From NCBI GenBank assembly GCA_964545855.1, contig CAZJHD010000107.1:1-7285 (forward strand): a stretch of 7,285 bases of DNA, in the 5' to 3' direction. The notes under the pieces are model-generated. The model searched no databases, was not told the origin of the DNA, and saw only the letters and a program-made list of their open reading frames with translations. The DNA is from CAZJHD01 sp964545855 (GTDB lineage: Bacteria; Planctomycetota; UBA1135; JACQFD01). Position numbers and translations under genes: made by a program. Shown here piece after piece: positions 5,743 to 7,285 of the stretch. Position 1 is the stretch's first letter. Each line of letters starts with the position of its first letter.

Positions 5743-5751
5743 GCTTCAGAC
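5743..5751. repeat. Right copy of 9-bp direct repeat, containing the purB stop codon
   Basis: GCTTCAGAC directly follows the right inverted repeat. Read on the minus strand it is GTC TGA AGC: the last purB valine, the stop codon and three further bases. Insertion here would have kept the purB reading frame and stop intact. Confidence 0.6.
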
Positions 5752-7179
5752 ACGGACGCCGGGCGGCTTCTCGCGCAGGCTCGCGCGCAGCGGCTGGAGG
5801 ATCGGCGCGACGATCCTCTCCAGAAACTCGTCCACCTGCTCGGGCGCGCGGCCGACGAAGGCACTCGGATCGGCGAGGGACGGCAGCCGGTCCTTCACCG
5901 CCGCGAAGGCGGGATCGGCCGCGAGCCTCTCCAGCAGGTCGTTCCCGGCTCCCTCCTCCTTCACGCGCCGGATCGCCTGCTGGGAGTGCACGCGGATCCG
6001 CTCGTGGACCGCCTGGCGGTCGCCCCCCGCCTTCACGGCCTCCATGAGGATGTCCTCCGTCGCCATGAAGGGGAGCTCCGCGCGGAGCGACGCGTCGATC
6101 ACGCGCTCGTTCACGACGATGCCGCCGGCGATATCGCACACGAGGAGGAGGCACGCCTCCGTCGCGAGGAACGCCTCGGGGAGCGAGAGGCGCCGGTTCG
6201 CCGAGTCGTCGAGCGTGCGCTCGAGCCACTGGTTCGCCGCCGTCTGCGCCGGCGAGTCGGCGAGGGAGATCACGAAGCGAGCGAGGCTCGTCACGCGCTC
6301 GCTGCGCATCGGATTGCGCTTGTAGGCCATGGCCGAGGAGCCGATCTGCGACTCCTCGAAGGGCTCCTCCATCTCGCGCCGGTGCTGCAGGAGGCGGAGG
6401 TCGTTCGCGAACTTCGAGCACGACACGGCGATCCCCACCAGCAGCGAAGCGATCTTCCAGTCGAGCTTCCGCGGGTAGGTCTGCCCGCTCACGGGGATCG
6501 ACCGCGGAAAGCCGAGGGCCGCCGTCACGCGCCGCTCGAGCTCCTCCACCTTCCCGTGGTCGCCGTCGAAGAGACGCAGGAAGCTCGCCTGCGTCCCCGT
6601 CGTGCCCTTCACGCCGAGGAACGGGAGCTGGTCGACGACACCCCAGAGGTCGCCGAGGTCGAGGAGGAGGTCCTGCGCCCAGAGGCAGGCCCGCTTCCCC
6701 ACGGTCGTGCACTGCGCCGGCTGGAAGTGCGTGAAGGCGAGCGTCGCCGTCGCGCGGTGCTCCTTCGCGAGCTTCGTCAGTCGGTCGATCGCGTGCAGCA
6801 GGCGCAGCGAGAGCACGCGCAGCGCGTCGCGCATCACGACGAGGTCGGCGTTGTCGGTGACGTAGCAGGACGTCGCGCCCAGGTGGATCCAGGGCCTCGC
6901 CGCCGGGCACTGCACTCCGAAGGCGTGGACGTGCGCCATGACGTCGTGGCGCACCTCGCGCTCGCGAGCGTCGGCGACGTCGAAGTTCACGTCGTCGCGG
7001 TGCGCCTCCATCTCGGCGATCGCCTCGGCGGGGATCGCGAGCCCCAGGTCCTTCTCGGCCCGCGCCAGCTCGATCCAGAGCGTCCGCCACGTGCGGATCC
7101 GCCGGAGCGGCGAGAACAGCTCCAGCATCTCGGGGCTCGCGTAGCGGCCCGCGAGGGGGCTCTCATAGCGGTCTCGCAT
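5746..7179 (-). CDS. purB: Adenylosuccinate lyase, eukaryote-like clade
   Basis: Predicted 477-aa fumarase/aspartase-superfamily lyase of purine synthesis. It cleaves SAICAR to AICAR and adenylosuccinate to AMP, releasing fumarate, as a cytosolic homotetramer. Seen: YESPLAGRYAS near the start, RHDVMAHVHAFG (77-88), HLGATSCYVTDN (99-110), FTHFQPAQ (149-156) with the catalytic His position, KGTTGTQASFL (191-201), and the superfamily signature loop QIGSSAMAYKRNPMRSER (278-295). ERTLDDSANRR (320-330), LPFMATEDI and KAGGDRQ follow. The spacing and wording match animal and fungal ADSL far more closely than E. coli or Bacillus PurB, as recalled from memory. The signature has Ala285 where human ADSL has Pro; I recall alanine in fungal enzymes too. 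Start ATG 7179 fits the family N-terminus and has no Shine-Dalgarno site; a possible promoter sits directly upstream. The last Val codon and TGA stop lie within a 9-bp direct repeat flanking a small inverted-repeat element. Confidence 0.96.
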   Translation of the reverse strand: MRDRYESPLAGRYASPEMLELFSPLRRIRTWRTLWIELARAEKDLGLAIPAEAIAEMEAHRDDVNFDVADAREREVRHDVMAHVHAFGVQCPAARPWIHLGATSCYVTDNADLVVMRDALRVLSLRLLHAIDRLTKLAKEHRATATLAFTHFQPAQCTTVGKRACLWAQDLLLDLGDLWGVVDQLPFLGVKGTTGTQASFLRLFDGDHGKVEELERRVTAALGFPRSIPVSGQTYPRKLDWKIASLLVGIAVSCSKFANDLRLLQHRREMEEPFEESQIGSSAMAYKRNPMRSERVTSLARFVISLADSPAQTAANQWLERTLDDSANRRLSLPEAFLATEACLLLVCDIAGGIVVNERVIDASLRAELPFMATEDILMEAVKAGGDRQAVHERIRVHSQQAIRRVKEEGAGNDLLERLAADPAFAAVKDRLPSLADPSAFVGRAPEQVDEFLERIVAPILQPLRASLREKPPGVRV

Positions 7180-7185
7180 GGGCGC

Positions 7186-7214
7186 AGGATACGGCGGGCG
7201 CGGCGCGCCCCCAA
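7186..7214 (-). promoter_or_regulatory. Possible sigma70-type promoter for purB, giving a leaderless or near-leaderless mRNA
   Basis: On the minus strand TTGGGG (7214-7209) and TATCCT (7191-7186) are separated by exactly 17 bases, matching 3/6 and 4/6 of the -35 and -10 consensus. Transcription would be expected to begin about seven bases after the -10 box, at or next to the purB ATG at 7179. No Shine-Dalgarno site lies before that ATG, which fits leaderless translation. In a GC-rich genome a match of this quality can be chance. Confidence 0.35.
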
Positions 7215-7232
7215 CGCGGCGCGGACGCAGAG

Positions 7233-7248
7233 GAGACTGGCCCCGATT
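7233..7248 (+). repeat. Additional copy of the MITE-like terminal repeat upstream of purB
   Basis: GAGACTGGCCCCGATT is identical over 16 bases to the left end of the element at 5640. It is oriented so that an element would extend rightwards past the window edge. The right end is not visible, so this may be a complete second element, a solo end, or a remnant. Confidence 0.6.
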
Positions 7249-7285
7249 TCGTCTGTAGCCCCGCGTCGCGCACGTCGCGCTCGAG

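Larger units (their letters stand above)
5419..5745. other. Intergenic region between purB and the isomerase-like gene (327 bp)
   Basis: This stretch has no supported gene. It holds the 103-bp MITE-like element, one side of its duplication, and the degenerate inverted pair at 5473-5544. The isomerase-thiD promoter must lie here or further upstream, but I could not identify a convincing -35/-10 pair. A six-codon frame (ATG at 5432, MFRRS) ends in a TGA that overlaps the isomerase ATG. Confidence 0.6.

Noticed and set aside
5594..7090. 498-residue minus-strand frame overlapping purB
   Set aside because: Out-of-frame shadow of purB; it reads through the MITE-like element and is Arg/Gly-rich without motifs.

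Overview
The window is GC-rich bacterial chromosome, and all six genes I can support lie on the minus strand, so transcription runs from high to low coordinates. The mix is a eukaryote-type adenylosuccinate lyase, an ISC-type [2Fe-2S] ferredoxin, a multidomain subtilisin, and start codons without clear Shine-Dalgarno sites. It suggests an uncultured or deep-branching lineage such as Planctomycetes, Myxococcota or Eisenbacteria-like groups. I cannot fix the phylum from the sequence alone.

Layout in transcription order: (1) purB (7179-5746), a 477-aa adenylosuccinate lyase with a possible leaderless promoter. (2) A 327-base intergenic stretch (5419-5745) holding a 103-bp MITE-like element (5640-5742) with 14-bp terminal inverted repeats and a perfect 9-bp flanking duplication, plus an older-looking inverted pair with a related core. 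The purB stop codon lies inside the duplication. Another copy of the terminal repeat sits upstream of purB at 7233. (3) A sugar-phosphate isomerase/epimerase-like TIM barrel (5418-4525) joined by a GTGA stop/start overlap to thiD, the HMP/HMP-P kinase (4528-3752). (4) A 253-base gap with two mutually exclusive hairpins. (5) A compact set: ferredoxin (3498-3100), an exported class A beta-lactamase-fold serine hydrolase of the ORF12-like type (3070-1706), and an S8 peptidase (1709-57), the last two again joined by a GTGA overlap.

purB makes AMP and the AICAR branch of purine synthesis, and AIR from that pathway feeds thiamine pyrimidine synthesis where ThiD acts; that metabolic proximity may be coincidental. 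The most unusual gene is the S8 peptidase. It has no visible signal peptide, an N-terminal four-cysteine zinc-ribbon-like module, a catalytic domain with an extra helical insertion, and a C-terminal CBM48/AMPK-beta-like glycogen-binding-type domain. It is translationally coupled to a serine hydrolase that looks exported. No RNA gene, CRISPR array or plus-strand gene is supported; the long open frames on the other strand and frames are high-GC shadows.
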